DNA of 64,000 nt, from the NCBI RefSeq assembly GCF_004349265.1, contig NZ_SMFL01000007.1, forward strand, positions 124,001 through 188,000, in the 5' to 3' direction. Each line of letters opens with the position of its first letter. The stretch's first letter is position 1. The notes beneath the pieces were generated by a model that saw only the letters and a list, made by a program, of their open reading frames with translations, had not been told where the DNA came from and ran no database searches. Positions 35,497 through 45,145 of the stretch are shown here, in pieces. The position numbers and the translations under genes were made by a program. The DNA is from Dyadobacter psychrotolerans (GTDB taxonomy: Bacteria; Bacteroidota; Bacteroidia; Cytophagales; Spirosomataceae).

Positions 35497-36197
35497 CAGT
35501 TAACGGTATGATGTTTCTTGCCCCACTTATATCGATGTGTCCAATATGATGCTTTCATAGCTAAAAAGCCAATTCCTGCCCCAACAAGCACATCGCTGAT
35601 ATAGTGGCGATTATTGGCGACCCTAAGTAGCCCAACCGATGAAGCGATCGTGTAAGAAGCATAAGGCATCCATTTGTAAGTATCCTTGTATTCCTCACTC
35701 AAAAAAGTAGCAGCTGCAAAAGCCTGGGTTGTATGACCAGAGGGAAATGAGTTATGCGTAGTTCCGTCTGGCCGCAAGGTATGAAACGCTCTTTTTAGTA
35801 CCATAGTGGTTCCTATTGCCAAAACTTCCCCTTTGACAAGTATGACTGACCGGTTAACAAAATCTGTTTTTGATTTTACACCAAAGGCGTCCAGGCCATA
35901 TGCAATCGCAAGCGGAGAAAATTGCAAATAGTCATCCAGGCTCGTTCTGAAATGCGGAATATGCTCGTTACGTTCTTCTGCAACCTCATTTTTGATTGAT
36001 TCCTGTGAATGTCCGTTGGCTATAAACCCTGACAAAACCAGGGATGCTGGCACATAAAGTTGTTTAAGTGTAAATCTGGTCGGGCTAACCCTGCTCTGCT
36101 GAAGCTTGATTTCTTTTACAGTTGAATCTGCATTTTGAGAAAATCCCTGAGCCTGAGAAAACATCAGAAATGTCAGAGAAATGATTAGTTGTTTCAT
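35496..36197 (-). CDS. PAP2-superfamily phosphatase (exported)
   Basis: I start at ATG 36197 (MKQLIISLTFLMFSQAQGF), giving 233 residues; six residues of open frame upstream do not resemble a signal. The three PAP2 motifs are KRAFHTLRP, SFPSGHTTQAF and NRHYISDVLVG, with the catalytic His in each as expected (the last in a divergent R-H-x-x-S-D form). These enzymes remove phosphate from lipids or other phosphomonoesters at the outer face of a membrane. It lies between the outer-membrane receptor and the decayed barrel gene. Confidence 0.85.
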   Translation of the reverse strand: MKQLIISLTFLMFSQAQGFSQNADSTVKEIKLQQSRVSPTRFTLKQLYVPASLVLSGFIANGHSQESIKNEVAEERNEHIPHFRTSLDDYLQFSPLAIAYGLDAFGVKSKTDFVNRSVILVKGEVLAIGTTMVLKRAFHTLRPDGTTHNSFPSGHTTQAFAAATFLSEEYKDTYKWMPYASYTIASSVGLLRVANNRHYISDVLVGAGIGFLAMKASYWTHRYKWGKKHHTVN

Positions 36198-36226
36198 GAT
36201 AAAATCAGTTGTCAAAAAGAGGTGGA

Positions 36227-38704
36227 TTAATTGTCCGTACTTGGGGCGCTATGTAGAAAATCGTTGCTCTGATCTTTCCCCTTTTTGAATTCCAGTTTTC
36301 CGAACTTGTAGGTGAGGCTGATTCCAAATGAGCGGTAAGGGACAAGAACATTGTTGGTCGCAATGTAATTTGCAGTTCTGATGGTCGTAACCTGGCTGAT
36401 GTATTTGGTAAATGGATTAATCGCTGTGAAACCTATGCTTGCGTTTTTATGGTAAAACTGCTTTCTGAAAGCGAAGTTGTAAGTTAGCTGTTGCGGTCTT
36501 TTTCCCTGAATGGTGTTGATCGCCGAAGAATAATTGCCAAACCCTTCCAGGATCAGATCTTTCGGCAGTAGGTAAGTCGCATTTAAATTAAAACGCCAGT
36601 TGGTTCCGTTGGTTACATTGTCGGTTAACAGCAAGTTGTTAACCACTCGTTTTTGAGTCACGACAAAATTCCCACGCAGATTAAGGTGATCCGTTAAAGG
36701 CATTGAACCCGAGACACTTACGCCCGAATTGTACTCGGTGCCAATATTTTGACGGTTGGTTACCGACACATTCTGGTAAGTCGAATCCCCGATCAGATAG
36801 GAAGGATAAAAAGTAGTGTAAGGTTTGATATCGCTTGTATTGATCCTTTCTACTAAAGCGATGTACACACTTCCGCCGTTGTTGAAAGCCTTGTTATAAC
36901 CCAGTTCAAAGTTGTTTCCAATCTCGGGTTTTAACAGCGGGTTTCCGGCCGTGATGTTATATGGATCGCTCAGGTTCATGAACGGATTAATTTCCCGGTA
37001 TTCTGCCCGCTCGATCCGGCGCGTGAAAGCCAGTTTCAGTGACTGTTCGTCTTTGAAATTATGTGAGAAAATCAGTGACGGGACCAGGTTGTTGTAAGAA
37101 GGAATAAAGGTATTCGGATAATCTATTTTTACATCTGTATGCTCAAATCGGGCTCCCGCCTTCACATTCAGCCAGTTAAACATGGAAAATGTGGTGGACA
37201 AATACCCCGCATAGATCTTCATATTATAATTCAGATGATATGATTGTGTCAGATCAGGAACAAACTGGTTGAGTGCAGATTTCAACACCCTGACATCCGC
37301 GTTACTGTTAATATCCTGCAAAACCGTTTTTACACCCGTTTCAATCAGGAATTTCTTTGTGACCGGATGCGCATAATCGATCGAAATGTTGGTTTGTTTA
37401 TCGTTTCCAGGCGTGTTTCCTGATGTACCGGAATAAGGAATAGCTTCTGAACTGTAATTCTGGATCTGGCTGTAATTGTTAAGCGGTCTGCCAAAACTGG
37501 AACTGTAAAGTACATTCAGTTCCTGACCATCTTTTTTGAATTTTTTGATATAATTCAAAGACCAGTCAATCGCGCTGATACCTCCGTTGCTGTTAGAATT
37601 ACGGATTAAATCAGTGGAAGAAATTGGTGCATTTGCCGCATTAAAAACCGTCTGGATAATGTCGGTAATGCCCGCGCTTTTGCTGCTGAAATTGTTATAT
37701 CCGACAGCGCCGATCAGATTGTCTTTTTTTGACAAAGTCCAGTCGAAGCCAATTCCCGAACGGTAACCGCTTCTTTGAAAATCCTGATAACCGTTTTGCA
37801 AAAGTCGGATAGTAGTCGTATCGGAAATATTTGTAGAAAGGCGATCCTGCGTACTTGGTGTCCTGGAACTGAGTTGTTTATTGCCACTAAAAAAGGCATT
37901 TACACCAAAATTATTACGTCTGAAATTCAGGTTGACCGAGCCGTTTTCCAGCCTGGTGCCGCCCGACAGGTTAACATTTCCATTGATACCCTGCAGGCGG
38001 TTGTCTTTTAAAATAATATTGATAATCCCACCCGTTCCCTGTGCATCATACTTGGCACCCGGACTGGTAATGGCTTCAATGCTTTTGATCTGACTGGCCG
38101 GAATGGAGGCAAGCGCATCAGTTAGGCTGTTCCCAAACACGCTAGACGGTTTCCCGTTAATTAAAAAGCGCACATTGGGGTTTCCCTGTAATTCAACATT
38201 CCCGTCGATATCAACAGAAACCTGTGGTACTTTTTTCAAAACATCAAGTGCTACACCAGACTGGGAAGTAATGTCATTGCCAGCATTGTAAACGATTTTG
38301 TCAATCTGGTTTTCCACAATGGCTGCGTGGCCCGAAACCGTAACTTCTGCGAGCATTTTCACAGAAGGTGTCATTGCTATCGTATTAAGTAAAAGTGCTT
38401 TACTTCCATCCTTGATGAGGATATCTTTTAATTCTTTCTTTTGATAACCGATGAAATCGATACTAATAGCGTAGCTGCCCGGCATAACACCAACAATTTC
38501 AAAGAAGCCCGTGGTATCTGTAACAGCACCGTTTACAACTTTATTGGTAAGTTGATTTGTAAGGCCAACAGATGCATATTCGACAGGTTTACTGGTTGAT
38601 ACATCGGTGATTTTACCGGTTATTTTAAGTCCGGACTTGGATTGGCTGTAAGCATTTGCAAAGACAAAAAGTAAAAGGAGTAAGGTAGAAATCAGTGGCT
38701 TCAT
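36227..38704 (-). CDS. Outer-membrane beta-barrel (TonB-receptor-like, OMP_b-brl_3-type) protein
   Basis: The product has 825 residues: signal peptide, carboxypeptidase-like domain (GKITDVSTSKPVEYASVGLT), a plug-like part (LKKVPQVSVDIDGNVELQGN, then FLINGKPSSVFGNS) and a long barrel. This profile matches the outer-membrane family common in Bacteroidota that lacks a classical TonB box. Its gene follows the histidine kinase gene by 89 bases and precedes the PAP2 gene by 29, so the two-component system probably controls it. The ligand is unknown. Confidence 0.86.
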   Translation of the reverse strand: MKPLISTLLLLLFVFANAYSQSKSGLKITGKITDVSTSKPVEYASVGLTNQLTNKVVNGAVTDTTGFFEIVGVMPGSYAISIDFIGYQKKELKDILIKDGSKALLLNTIAMTPSVKMLAEVTVSGHAAIVENQIDKIVYNAGNDITSQSGVALDVLKKVPQVSVDIDGNVELQGNPNVRFLINGKPSSVFGNSLTDALASIPASQIKSIEAITSPGAKYDAQGTGGIINIILKDNRLQGINGNVNLSGGTRLENGSVNLNFRRNNFGVNAFFSGNKQLSSRTPSTQDRLSTNISDTTTIRLLQNGYQDFQRSGYRSGIGFDWTLSKKDNLIGAVGYNNFSSKSAGITDIIQTVFNAANAPISSTDLIRNSNSNGGISAIDWSLNYIKKFKKDGQELNVLYSSSFGRPLNNYSQIQNYSSEAIPYSGTSGNTPGNDKQTNISIDYAHPVTKKFLIETGVKTVLQDINSNADVRVLKSALNQFVPDLTQSYHLNYNMKIYAGYLSTTFSMFNWLNVKAGARFEHTDVKIDYPNTFIPSYNNLVPSLIFSHNFKDEQSLKLAFTRRIERAEYREINPFMNLSDPYNITAGNPLLKPEIGNNFELGYNKAFNNGGSVYIALVERINTSDIKPYTTFYPSYLIGDSTYQNVSVTNRQNIGTEYNSGVSVSGSMPLTDHLNLRGNFVVTQKRVVNNLLLTDNVTNGTNWRFNLNATYLLPKDLILEGFGNYSSAINTIQGKRPQQLTYNFAFRKQFYHKNASIGFTAINPFTKYISQVTTIRTANYIATNNVLVPYRSFGISLTYKFGKLEFKKGKDQSNDFLHSAPSTDN

Positions 38705-38793
38705 TACAGGTACGTCAGATTATACCACAAACGTAGAGGCCAATTCTGGAGAAAGTCTAGAGAAAAGTTAAAGGAGGGATAATTATTAAAAAA

Positions 38794-40053
38794 TTAATCC
38801 CACTTTAATGTGAATCTGTGAAGATTATTTACAAAACTATATTTGATTTCAATATCCAGTTGGTCGCAGATTTGCTTTACTATGGATAAACCTAGCCCAT
38901 TATGCTGACTGTGCTGGGATTCTTTATAAAAACGCGTGTATAATTTTTGTGAGTCTAGTGAGCTCAAAGATCCCGTGTTTTCAATTACGAAAGTATTTTT
39001 ATCGAGGTTGACGAAAATAAACCCGTTTTCCATGTTGTGTCTGCCAGCATTGCTGATTAGGTTACTAAGCAAGATGTCAAAAAGCTCCGGATTTGTGTGT
39101 ATCGCAGACGGTTTAATGGTTGCAGTAAATTGAACCTTACTGTTTTGCCAGAATTCCTGGAACTGATCCAGTTTTTCATTTACTTTTTCTTCAACGTCCA
39201 CATTTTCTCGTCCGGCGAACTGATGATTCTCAATTTTAGCAAGAAGAAGAAGGGATTGGTTGAGCTTGGTAAGTCGCTTGATTCCTGAGTAAATACTGGA
39301 AAGTGCCAAAGTTTGTTTCTCAGAAAGGCCTTCCTCCTGAATAACGAGATCTAGTTTGGAACGTATTATAGCAAGAGGTGTCTGTATTTCGTGTGATGCA
39401 TTCTCAGTAAATTCCTTTAAAATCTGGTAGTCGGCTTCCGCACCTGTGACTGTGTCTTCCAAAAGAGTGTTCATGAAAACGAATTCTTCAATATTTGTTA
39501 AGGGGAACTCCGGTACCTGCTTTTTGCCTAATTTAAAGGTCTTCATGGCTGCTAAGGAGGTGTAGAAAGGCTGCCAAAGCTTGCGAAGAATTACCTGATT
39601 AAGCACTATCGATGCTATGATGATGACAAGTAGCATCAAAATTGTGATCGCTACTACAGTTCGGGTCAACAGTTTTGTACCTTCGATTGGCTTAGCAAGA
39701 GTTACACAAAAAGAAGCGCCCCCAACATCTTGGGAGTAGGTCTTTTGCCTGTAATTATGCCATTCGTTTTCCAATGTGTCCAGTCGACGTAAAGTTTCCA
39801 TGCGTCGGATTGGCGTAGTTAATCGATTTAATTTTGAATAAGTTACGATTGTTTCGTCCATCAAAGCCACTGGTGGCAATGTTCCTTGTTTTACAACGTA
39901 GTTTTCAATTCTGAGCTGATAGTCTTCAAGCGCTTCGTCCAGTTCATGGATTAGCACATAATTGATTATAAAGTAGTAGCTAATGCCGGAAAGGACAAAC
40001 AGCAAAACCATCAAAGTCAGGTTAATGCGGTTATATCTGGTAAAAAGTTTCAT
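38794..40053 (-). CDS. Sensor histidine kinase (paralogue 1)
   Basis: The product has 419 residues with two membrane helices (about 11-35 and 134-154) around a periplasmic loop of roughly 100 residues. The H box is FTENASHEIQTPLAII (His221), followed by N, F and G boxes (LLSNLISNAGRHN, HNGLGLSIVKQI). The start overlaps the response-regulator stop by 4 bases. It resembles the kinase at 51815-53092 in size and layout, so the two systems are paralogues. The signal is unknown; the neighbours suggest envelope stress. Confidence 0.92.
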   Translation of the reverse strand: MKLFTRYNRINLTLMVLLFVLSGISYYFIINYVLIHELDEALEDYQLRIENYVVKQGTLPPVALMDETIVTYSKLNRLTTPIRRMETLRRLDTLENEWHNYRQKTYSQDVGGASFCVTLAKPIEGTKLLTRTVVAITILMLLVIIIASIVLNQVILRKLWQPFYTSLAAMKTFKLGKKQVPEFPLTNIEEFVFMNTLLEDTVTGAEADYQILKEFTENASHEIQTPLAIIRSKLDLVIQEEGLSEKQTLALSSIYSGIKRLTKLNQSLLLLAKIENHQFAGRENVDVEEKVNEKLDQFQEFWQNSKVQFTATIKPSAIHTNPELFDILLSNLISNAGRHNMENGFIFVNLDKNTFVIENTGSLSSLDSQKLYTRFYKESQHSQHNGLGLSIVKQICDQLDIEIKYSFVNNLHRFTLKWD

Positions 40054-40739
40054 GAAATGGAGTTGTTTAAACTGAATTTATACCCCATTCCATAGACTGC
40101 CTTTATATAATCCGGGCAGCCGGAAGCCATCAATTTCTTACGTAGGTTTTTGATATGGGAATAAATGAAATCATAGCTATCGGCCATATCAATGTCATCG
40201 CCCCAAAGATGCTCCACGATCGCTTCTTTGGTCACAACCTTATTTTTGTTGCTCAGCAAGTATAATAACAGTTCATACTCTTTCCTGGTTAGAGTAATTT
40301 GCTCATCACCGGATCTTAAAATACGTTCTGACAAATCCAAGATGAGAGGGCCCACGACTATATGGGTTTTTCCTTCAAACGATTTTCTGCGAACAATCGC
40401 TGCTACTCGTGCACCTAGTTCCGATAAATGAAAAGGCTTGGTTAAATAGTCGTCAGCGCCGCTGTTAAGGCCTTTGATTCGGTCATCCAAGGAGTTTTTT
40501 GCACTAATAATCAAAACGCCTTCCGTCTTATTTAATAATTTTAGCTGAGTTAAAATATCCAGACCGCTTCCATGCGGTAGCGTTAAATCCAGAATTATAC
40601 ATGCATATTCGTTAATCAAAATTTTATCAAGAGCAGAATGGTAATCGTAAGCTGTTTCGCACGAAAATTGCTCGGAACCTAAATATAAGCAGATACTATC
40701 GGAAAGGTCTTTCTCGTCTTCGATAATTAACAATTTCAT
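40050..40739 (-). CDS. OmpR-family response regulator (paralogue 1)
   Basis: The product has 229 residues: receiver domain with acidic pair IEDE (7-9), phosphoacceptor Asp51 in ILDLTLPHG and Lys in DDYLTKPFHLSE, then a winged-helix domain (TLTRKEYELLLYLLSNKNK, DFIYSHIKNLRKKLM, VYGMGYKFSL). The gene overlaps the kinase by 4 bases. It is the first gene of the minus-strand series ending with the phosphoesterase, so it probably regulates it. Confidence 0.94.
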   Translation of the reverse strand: MKLLIIEDEKDLSDSICLYLGSEQFSCETAYDYHSALDKILINEYACIILDLTLPHGSGLDILTQLKLLNKTEGVLIISAKNSLDDRIKGLNSGADDYLTKPFHLSELGARVAAIVRRKSFEGKTHIVVGPLILDLSERILRSGDEQITLTRKEYELLLYLLSNKNKVVTKEAIVEHLWGDDIDMADSYDFIYSHIKNLRKKLMASGCPDYIKAVYGMGYKFSLNNSIS

Positions 40740-40907
40740 GTTCGAGATTTATAATGTGTTTAATTCAATGACTGTGTCCTTTACTCAAAGGTGATGAGTA
40801 AATCTGTATTATTTCTGGAGTACTCTGATCGGTTATTGTTCCGCAGCTTATTATTTTGAAGACTATGGGCATACATTAAGTTGACAAGGTGGTACTTGGA
40901 GAGGAGG

Positions 40908-41663
40908 TCAATTTTCTTTTTGATCAGTTCTTAATCGCATTTTTAGAGTTGCAATTGTAATTAAAACAGCAAGAATTACAAATAGGATTACAGATGAGCC
41001 GATCGTTCCGAAATTCAATCCTCCTTTCTCATAAGGCTTTGTAAGTAGATCGCCAAAAGTTGCACCAAAGGGGCGGGTGAGTACAAAAGCAATCCAGAAT
41101 AATGCAACCTTGGACATTTGAGTAAAATAGTGCGCTAAAATAATAACAAGGAGCAGAGTGCCAATAAGAATAGCACCTCCTGCAAAGCCTAGCCCAGAAT
41201 CGTCTGCCATGAAATCTCCAAGTGCTGTGCCTAATGTGTTAGAAAATAGAATTGCAGTCCAATAAAATATTTCGCCCCGTAAAGATTTTACACTTGCAAC
41301 AGATAGGGATTTCTCTGTTGCAAGCCAAACCGCCAGAGTGGCAGCCAAGAGAAAAGTCAGTATTAATGAGCCGGTTGCATACCCCAGCCCCATTGTTCTA
41401 TCCATAAAGTCTGAAATGGTCGTTCCAGCTGTGCTTGTCGCCAGGATAACTGCCCAATAAATTACTGGATGAAATCTTTTAGAAGACAATTGAATCAATA
41501 ATGTCACAAAAAAAAAGCTGAGAAGTATTGCAGAACTTAAACCATACCCGACATTTAAAGTCATAGATAGGAGATCTCCGGCCGTTTCACCTAATGTTGT
41601 GGCACATATCTTCATCAGCCAAAACGAAAATGTAATCTGAGGTAGTTTGCTAGTGGTTATCAT
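40908..41663 (-). CDS. COG4705-type membrane protein with four internal repeats
   Basis: The product has 251 residues with about eight helices arranged in four repeats. Each starts with a T-x-G-x-x-x-G/S-D pattern: TTLGETAGDLL, STAGTTISDFM, NTLGTALGDFM and RPFGATFGDLL, each followed by a Gly-rich helix such as GLGYATGSLI. This fourfold design is that of a poorly characterised family of membrane-anchored proteins. Conserved Asp and Thr inside the helices suggest cation or proton transport, but that is inference. It stands between the two-component system and the decayed fluoride locus. Confidence 0.75.
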   Translation of the reverse strand: MITTSKLPQITFSFWLMKICATTLGETAGDLLSMTLNVGYGLSSAILLSFFFVTLLIQLSSKRFHPVIYWAVILATSTAGTTISDFMDRTMGLGYATGSLILTFLLAATLAVWLATEKSLSVASVKSLRGEIFYWTAILFSNTLGTALGDFMADDSGLGFAGGAILIGTLLLVIILAHYFTQMSKVALFWIAFVLTRPFGATFGDLLTKPYEKGGLNFGTIGSSVILFVILAVLITIATLKMRLRTDQKEN

Positions 41664-42166
41664 CCGAAAGTTTTGTTAATTCAATTTATGTTTTTTCCCA
41701 GATCAAAATGATTGGGGCAATCTTCCAGACATTACACCAGCTATTTTTTTGAGATATAGGTTTTTTCAAGAGCTAAGGTAACGACAATGTGATAACAACC
41801 GCTCCTTGACAAAAAAAAGGTGATATTTAAAATGTTTAATATTGATCGATACAGAAAAGATCATTATCAGTGATGTTGATATGCCCGGAATGTAATGAAA
41901 ACTAACGCTTTAACTTGAATATGTTAACAGCTATGATGGATTTCCCTTTAAGAAGACTTTGGTATAATTTTTGTTTCCATGACCAGTCTATTTCTAGTAT
42001 CAGTCAAATGTGTTACAATCTTCTCATTTCTGGTAAAAACCCTAATTTAGGTCCGTGGGCTTCTATAAAAGTACAAGTTAGATTGTTCAATCTTAACGAT
42101 TTGGTTTGGGGAATTCAATGGGTTTGGGGAAAGTGCCATATAATTCTTTAATTTACATTCAATAAA
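41664..42166. other. Intergenic region upstream of the decayed fluoride locus
   Basis: About 500 bases. A 78-codon frame at 41915-42151 looks like chance. The last 45 bases (from about 42133) resemble the stretch just before the intact riboswitch (from about 48066), so the duplication begins here and probably includes its promoter. Confidence 0.45.
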
Positions 42167-42222
42167 GGAAATGTTGTCTTCCTGCGGAAACCGCCTTAAC
42201 ACCGCTGATGGCGCCTATTAGG
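42167..42222 (+). promoter_or_regulatory. Degenerate fluoride riboswitch (crcB motif)
   Basis: Aligned base by base with the intact aptamer at 48099, this copy keeps the GGAAATG start, TCTTCCTGCGGAAACCGCC, and GCTGATGGCGCCTATTAG. It has changed the stem that should close as GCCTT/AAGGC into GCCTT/ACCGC, and the G of ATGGTG to T. At least two base pairs of that stem are lost, so fluoride binding is probably impaired. It lies 38 bases before the clcF pseudogene start. Confidence 0.78.
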
Positions 42223-42259
42223 GTCGAAAATTCTTTGTTCATCTGATAGGTATATATCA

Positions 42260-43561
42260 ATGTCAGTATCACGTTTCCGTCTTACTTCCCGGTTTGTTCC
42301 GTTTTTCTGGAAAAACCCTATTGGTTTTTCTTATTTAAGTGGTTGTTCATTTCTGCCGTAATCGTCCTGCTGGTTGGATCGGCATCGGCTCTTTTTCTTG
42401 TTTCTCTGGAGTGGGCTACCAGATTCCGTGAAAGCCATATCTGGATTATTTGGCTTTTACTGGTAGCTGGTTTTGTAACTGGCTACCTATACTACTATTT
42501 GGGCAAGGATGTAGAAACAAGTTATAATCTGCTGTTGGATAATATTCACAGTCCTTCAAAGATTATTCCGTTGAGGATGGCCCCATTGGTGCTGATCAGT
42601 ACAATTATTACACTCCTTTGGGCGGCTCAGCCAGCCGTGAAGTGACTGCCCTGCAGATGGGTGGCTCGATTTCAGATCAATATACCAAGATATTGGGTCT
42701 GCGACCCAGGAACCGCAGGCTAATATTGATTGCAGGGATTTCAGCTGGGTTTGGATCAGTTTTTGGCACACCATTGGCTGGGGCAGTGTTTGGCCTGGAA
42801 GTTTTTTAGTGGGACGACTTAGCTACGAGGCGCTGCTTCCTGCATTTGCTGCTTCGACAATTGCTGACATTACTACTAAGGCATGGCAGATGGGACATAC
42901 ACATTACCACATTCCTTTTATTTTGGAACTGTCGGCAATGAATTTTCTTTATGCCGTTTCAGCAGGTAGTTTTTTTTGTATCTGTTCAGTTGTTTTTAGC
43001 GGATTGATCCACAACATCAGCAATTTGTTAAAGGAAAAAATTTCCTTTCTACCGTGAAGGCCCTTAACAGGAGGTATTGTCGTAGCAGTAGCCGTTTTTT
43101 CATTAGGTACCAACAAATACATTGGGCTCGGCATTCCGACTATTGGTGAATCTTTCACTACTATGCTTTCTGTTTATGATTCTGCACTGAAAATCCTTTT
43201 TACCGCGGTAACCCTTGGGGCGGCTTTCAAAGGCGGTGAAGTTACTACGCTATTTTCCTAGGAGCGACACTTGGTGACTCGCTTTCCTATTTCATTGCGC
43301 TTCCTACCGGACTTTTGGCCGGTATGGGCTTCGTCGCTGTCTTCGCAGGAGCAGCAAATACGCCATTGGCGTGCATTCTCACGGGAATTGAATTATTTGG
43401 TTCTTCGTGTGGTGTTTATGTGGGTATAGCCTGTGTGATCGCTTATTTTGTTTCAGGTCACTGCGGCAATACAGTTCGCAAATCCAAGCATTTGGTTTAT
43501 AACCGGCACGAAGGTAAAAGTACTGCCAGCCTTCAGGCAGATCCCAGGAAAGCGGCGCATG
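42260..43561 (+). pseudogene. Decayed CLC-F fluoride antiporter gene
   Basis: Reading from ATG 42260 gives MSVSRFRLTSRFVPFFW, parallel to the intact protein at 48195. Frameshifts near 42325, 42615, 42805 and 43250 and an in-frame TGA near 43055 break it, with a small deletion near 43470. The pieces still align along the whole length (for example VGSASALFLVSLEWATRF, GFGSVFGTPLAGAVFGLEVF, GFVAVFAGAANTPLACIL). The gating motif GREGT has become SREVT and the GNN of the intact copy has become SYN, so residues needed for transport are lost as well. Confidence 0.88.
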
Positions 43562-43617
43562 AAAGATCAGTTTCTGTTTGTGATAACTCTTCAAACATCC
43601 CTGATCAGATTAACTAG
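43559..43617 (+). pseudogene. Possible remnant of the DUF190 gene start
   Basis: An ATG at 43559 stands exactly where the DUF190 gene begins relative to intact clcF, and the following codons (MKDQFLFVITLQTSL) loosely match MENTDFILLRQTTLR. Homology fades after about 20 codons, where the internal deletion of this locus begins. Weak on its own; the position supports it. Confidence 0.35.
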
Positions 43618-43710
43618 AATTATTACGGAAAAAAGTATGTTTCTTGTGCTGTTTTTTCTACTCTTTTGCCGGGCTACTGCTTATTGCCTGGCAATGGAGA
43701 TTATTAAATT

Positions 43711-44186
43711 AAAACAGTCTATGGGCTTGGTTATCAATGGGTAATGTAAAACGCAAACTTCTTCAGGAAACACTTAGGAGGTATGGTTTATATGCTGTGC
43801 TCATTCTACTGCTGAGCACACCCTTTTTCTATTTCCTGATACAAAAACTGCATCTGGACGATGTAGACGAAGGTCTGGTTTTGAGGAAAGATGAGTTTAA
43901 ATTGTATACTTTACCTAAACTGAATACTTTGGAGATAGGTCAATGGAACCGTTTCAACAGGGATATGAAAATCCTGAAGGCAGATCTTGTAATCAAAAAA
44001 GACAGTCTTTCATTTCAGTTTTATTACGATAGCCTGATCACAGAATTGGAACCATACCGCGTTTTGTTGTCGCCAGTCAAAATAGAGGGCCGGCCTTACA
44101 TATTGTCAGTCAAAAATGATCTGATAGAGTCTGAGGATTTGATAACAAGTCTTGCCTTGTTATACAGTGGTTTATTGTTGGGGTAA
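43711..44186 (+). pseudogene. Response-regulator tail and truncated histidine kinase (duplicate remnant)
   Basis: 43711-43749 matches the last codons of the regulator at 51827 (VYGLGYQWVM region), and the frame from ATG 43737 reads 149 residues almost identical to the kinase start: RYGLYAVLILLLSTPFFYFL, LHLDDVDEGLVL, DSLSFQFYYDSLITELEPYR. It stops just after the start of the second membrane helix (LLYSGLLLG) where the intact kinase continues for 280 residues. It has no H box or ATPase domain, so it cannot be an active kinase. Upstream, the DUF190, EamA, HD and most of the regulator sequence are missing. Confidence 0.87.
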
Positions 44187-44303
44187 ACTAAAGAAAGGGA
44201 GAAAAACCGTCACGACTTTGATGTAGTATTTTTATCGTGCCGTAATATGGTACATTCAATTCTGAGCCTTGACGCGAATCAAGGACACAACTTATAATAA
44301 TCT

Positions 44304-44327
44304 TTGGTTGTCCGAAATACTACATGG
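44304..44327 (+). repeat. Short repeat shared with the intact fluoride locus leader
   Basis: GGTTGTCC followed by four variable bases and TACTACATGG occurs here and at 48011-48032. About 20 of 24 bases agree. The surrounding 44187-44482 stretch has no gene. It may mark the old junction between tandem copies of the locus. Confidence 0.45.
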
Positions 44328-44482
44328 TAATCATAAGTCAAATTTTCCACGCAAACAACACCGGTCCTCACAACCAGACCAGTATCACCACTTACATTTT
44401 AAGACCGAATTTGGCAATAACAGAAGCAGGTCTTGCAAAAAGCATAGAAATAACTGAGAATGAAACCCATTTTTATATAAAA

Positions 44483-44905
44483 TCATGAATGCTTATTTAT
44501 AACACTGTTCCAGTGAAATTTAAGATATGGGTAAAGAAGATGATATAAGCCATAAGCAGCTATCAACCAAATCAGAATGATCATCATGGCAAACCACCAG
44601 CTTGTCGGGGTTTGTTGTGACGCACGTAGATCTGCTTTAAGCCGACTCTCGATAAGAATTTCCGGAGGTATAATGCTGATCGACCAACGGATCAGTAATG
44701 GCACTAAAATCAGATCGTCCAGAATGCCCAGTATTGGAATAAAGTCAGGTATCAGATCTATTGGACTAAATAAGTATCCTATCGTTACTGCAATTAGGCA
44801 TTTAGCTTGCCAGGGAGTTCTTGGATCAAGATAGGCGTAGTAGAGAGTAAATGATTCATTTTTAAGCTGTTTGGCCCGGGTTTTTAAATTTTTCAATAAG
44901 CTCAT
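44483..44905 (-). CDS. YkvA-family (DUF1232) small membrane protein
   Basis: I start at ATG 44905 (MSLLKNLKTRAKQLKNE), giving 140 residues; the frame is open upstream but lacks coding character. The DUF1232 core is clear: AKCLIAVTIGYLFSPIDLIP followed by DFIPILGILDDLILVPLLI, with another helix (FAMMIILIWLIAAYGLYHLL) near the C-terminus. The family function is unknown; members have been linked to envelope physiology. It lies between the decayed fluoride locus and a TonB-receptor gene on the other strand, possibly inserted between the two fluoride loci. Confidence 0.8.
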   Translation of the reverse strand: MSLLKNLKTRAKQLKNESFTLYYAYLDPRTPWQAKCLIAVTIGYLFSPIDLIPDFIPILGILDDLILVPLLIRWSISIIPPEILIESRLKADLRASQQTPTSWWFAMMIILIWLIAAYGLYHLLYPYLKFHWNSVINKHS

Positions 44906-45145
44906 AGGCGATATTATTTGAAATTGAAACTTTTGGTCCAAATTCAAATATAGGGGTATTGATAATAAGTTAACAGGATCCGGTGTTCGCACGGCTACTA
45001 ACCTAAAATATGATTGCGAAAGAAATACGGTCACCAAAACAAAAGCGGGTATTTAATCATAGGATTGTTAGATGCAGCTGTTGCACTAATTTCCTTTTGG
45101 CTCGATGGTATTCAGATGTCATTGAGCCTACCTATATTTGTGTCT

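Noticed and set aside
41915..42151. 78-codon frame before the decayed riboswitch
   Set aside because: Rich in Trp, Asn and Phe without pattern; overlaps DNA that belongs to the duplicated leader.
43448..43744. 98-codon frame across the decayed fluoride locus
   Set aside because: Joins an out-of-frame part of the clcF remnant with the deletion junction; explained fully by the pseudogenes.
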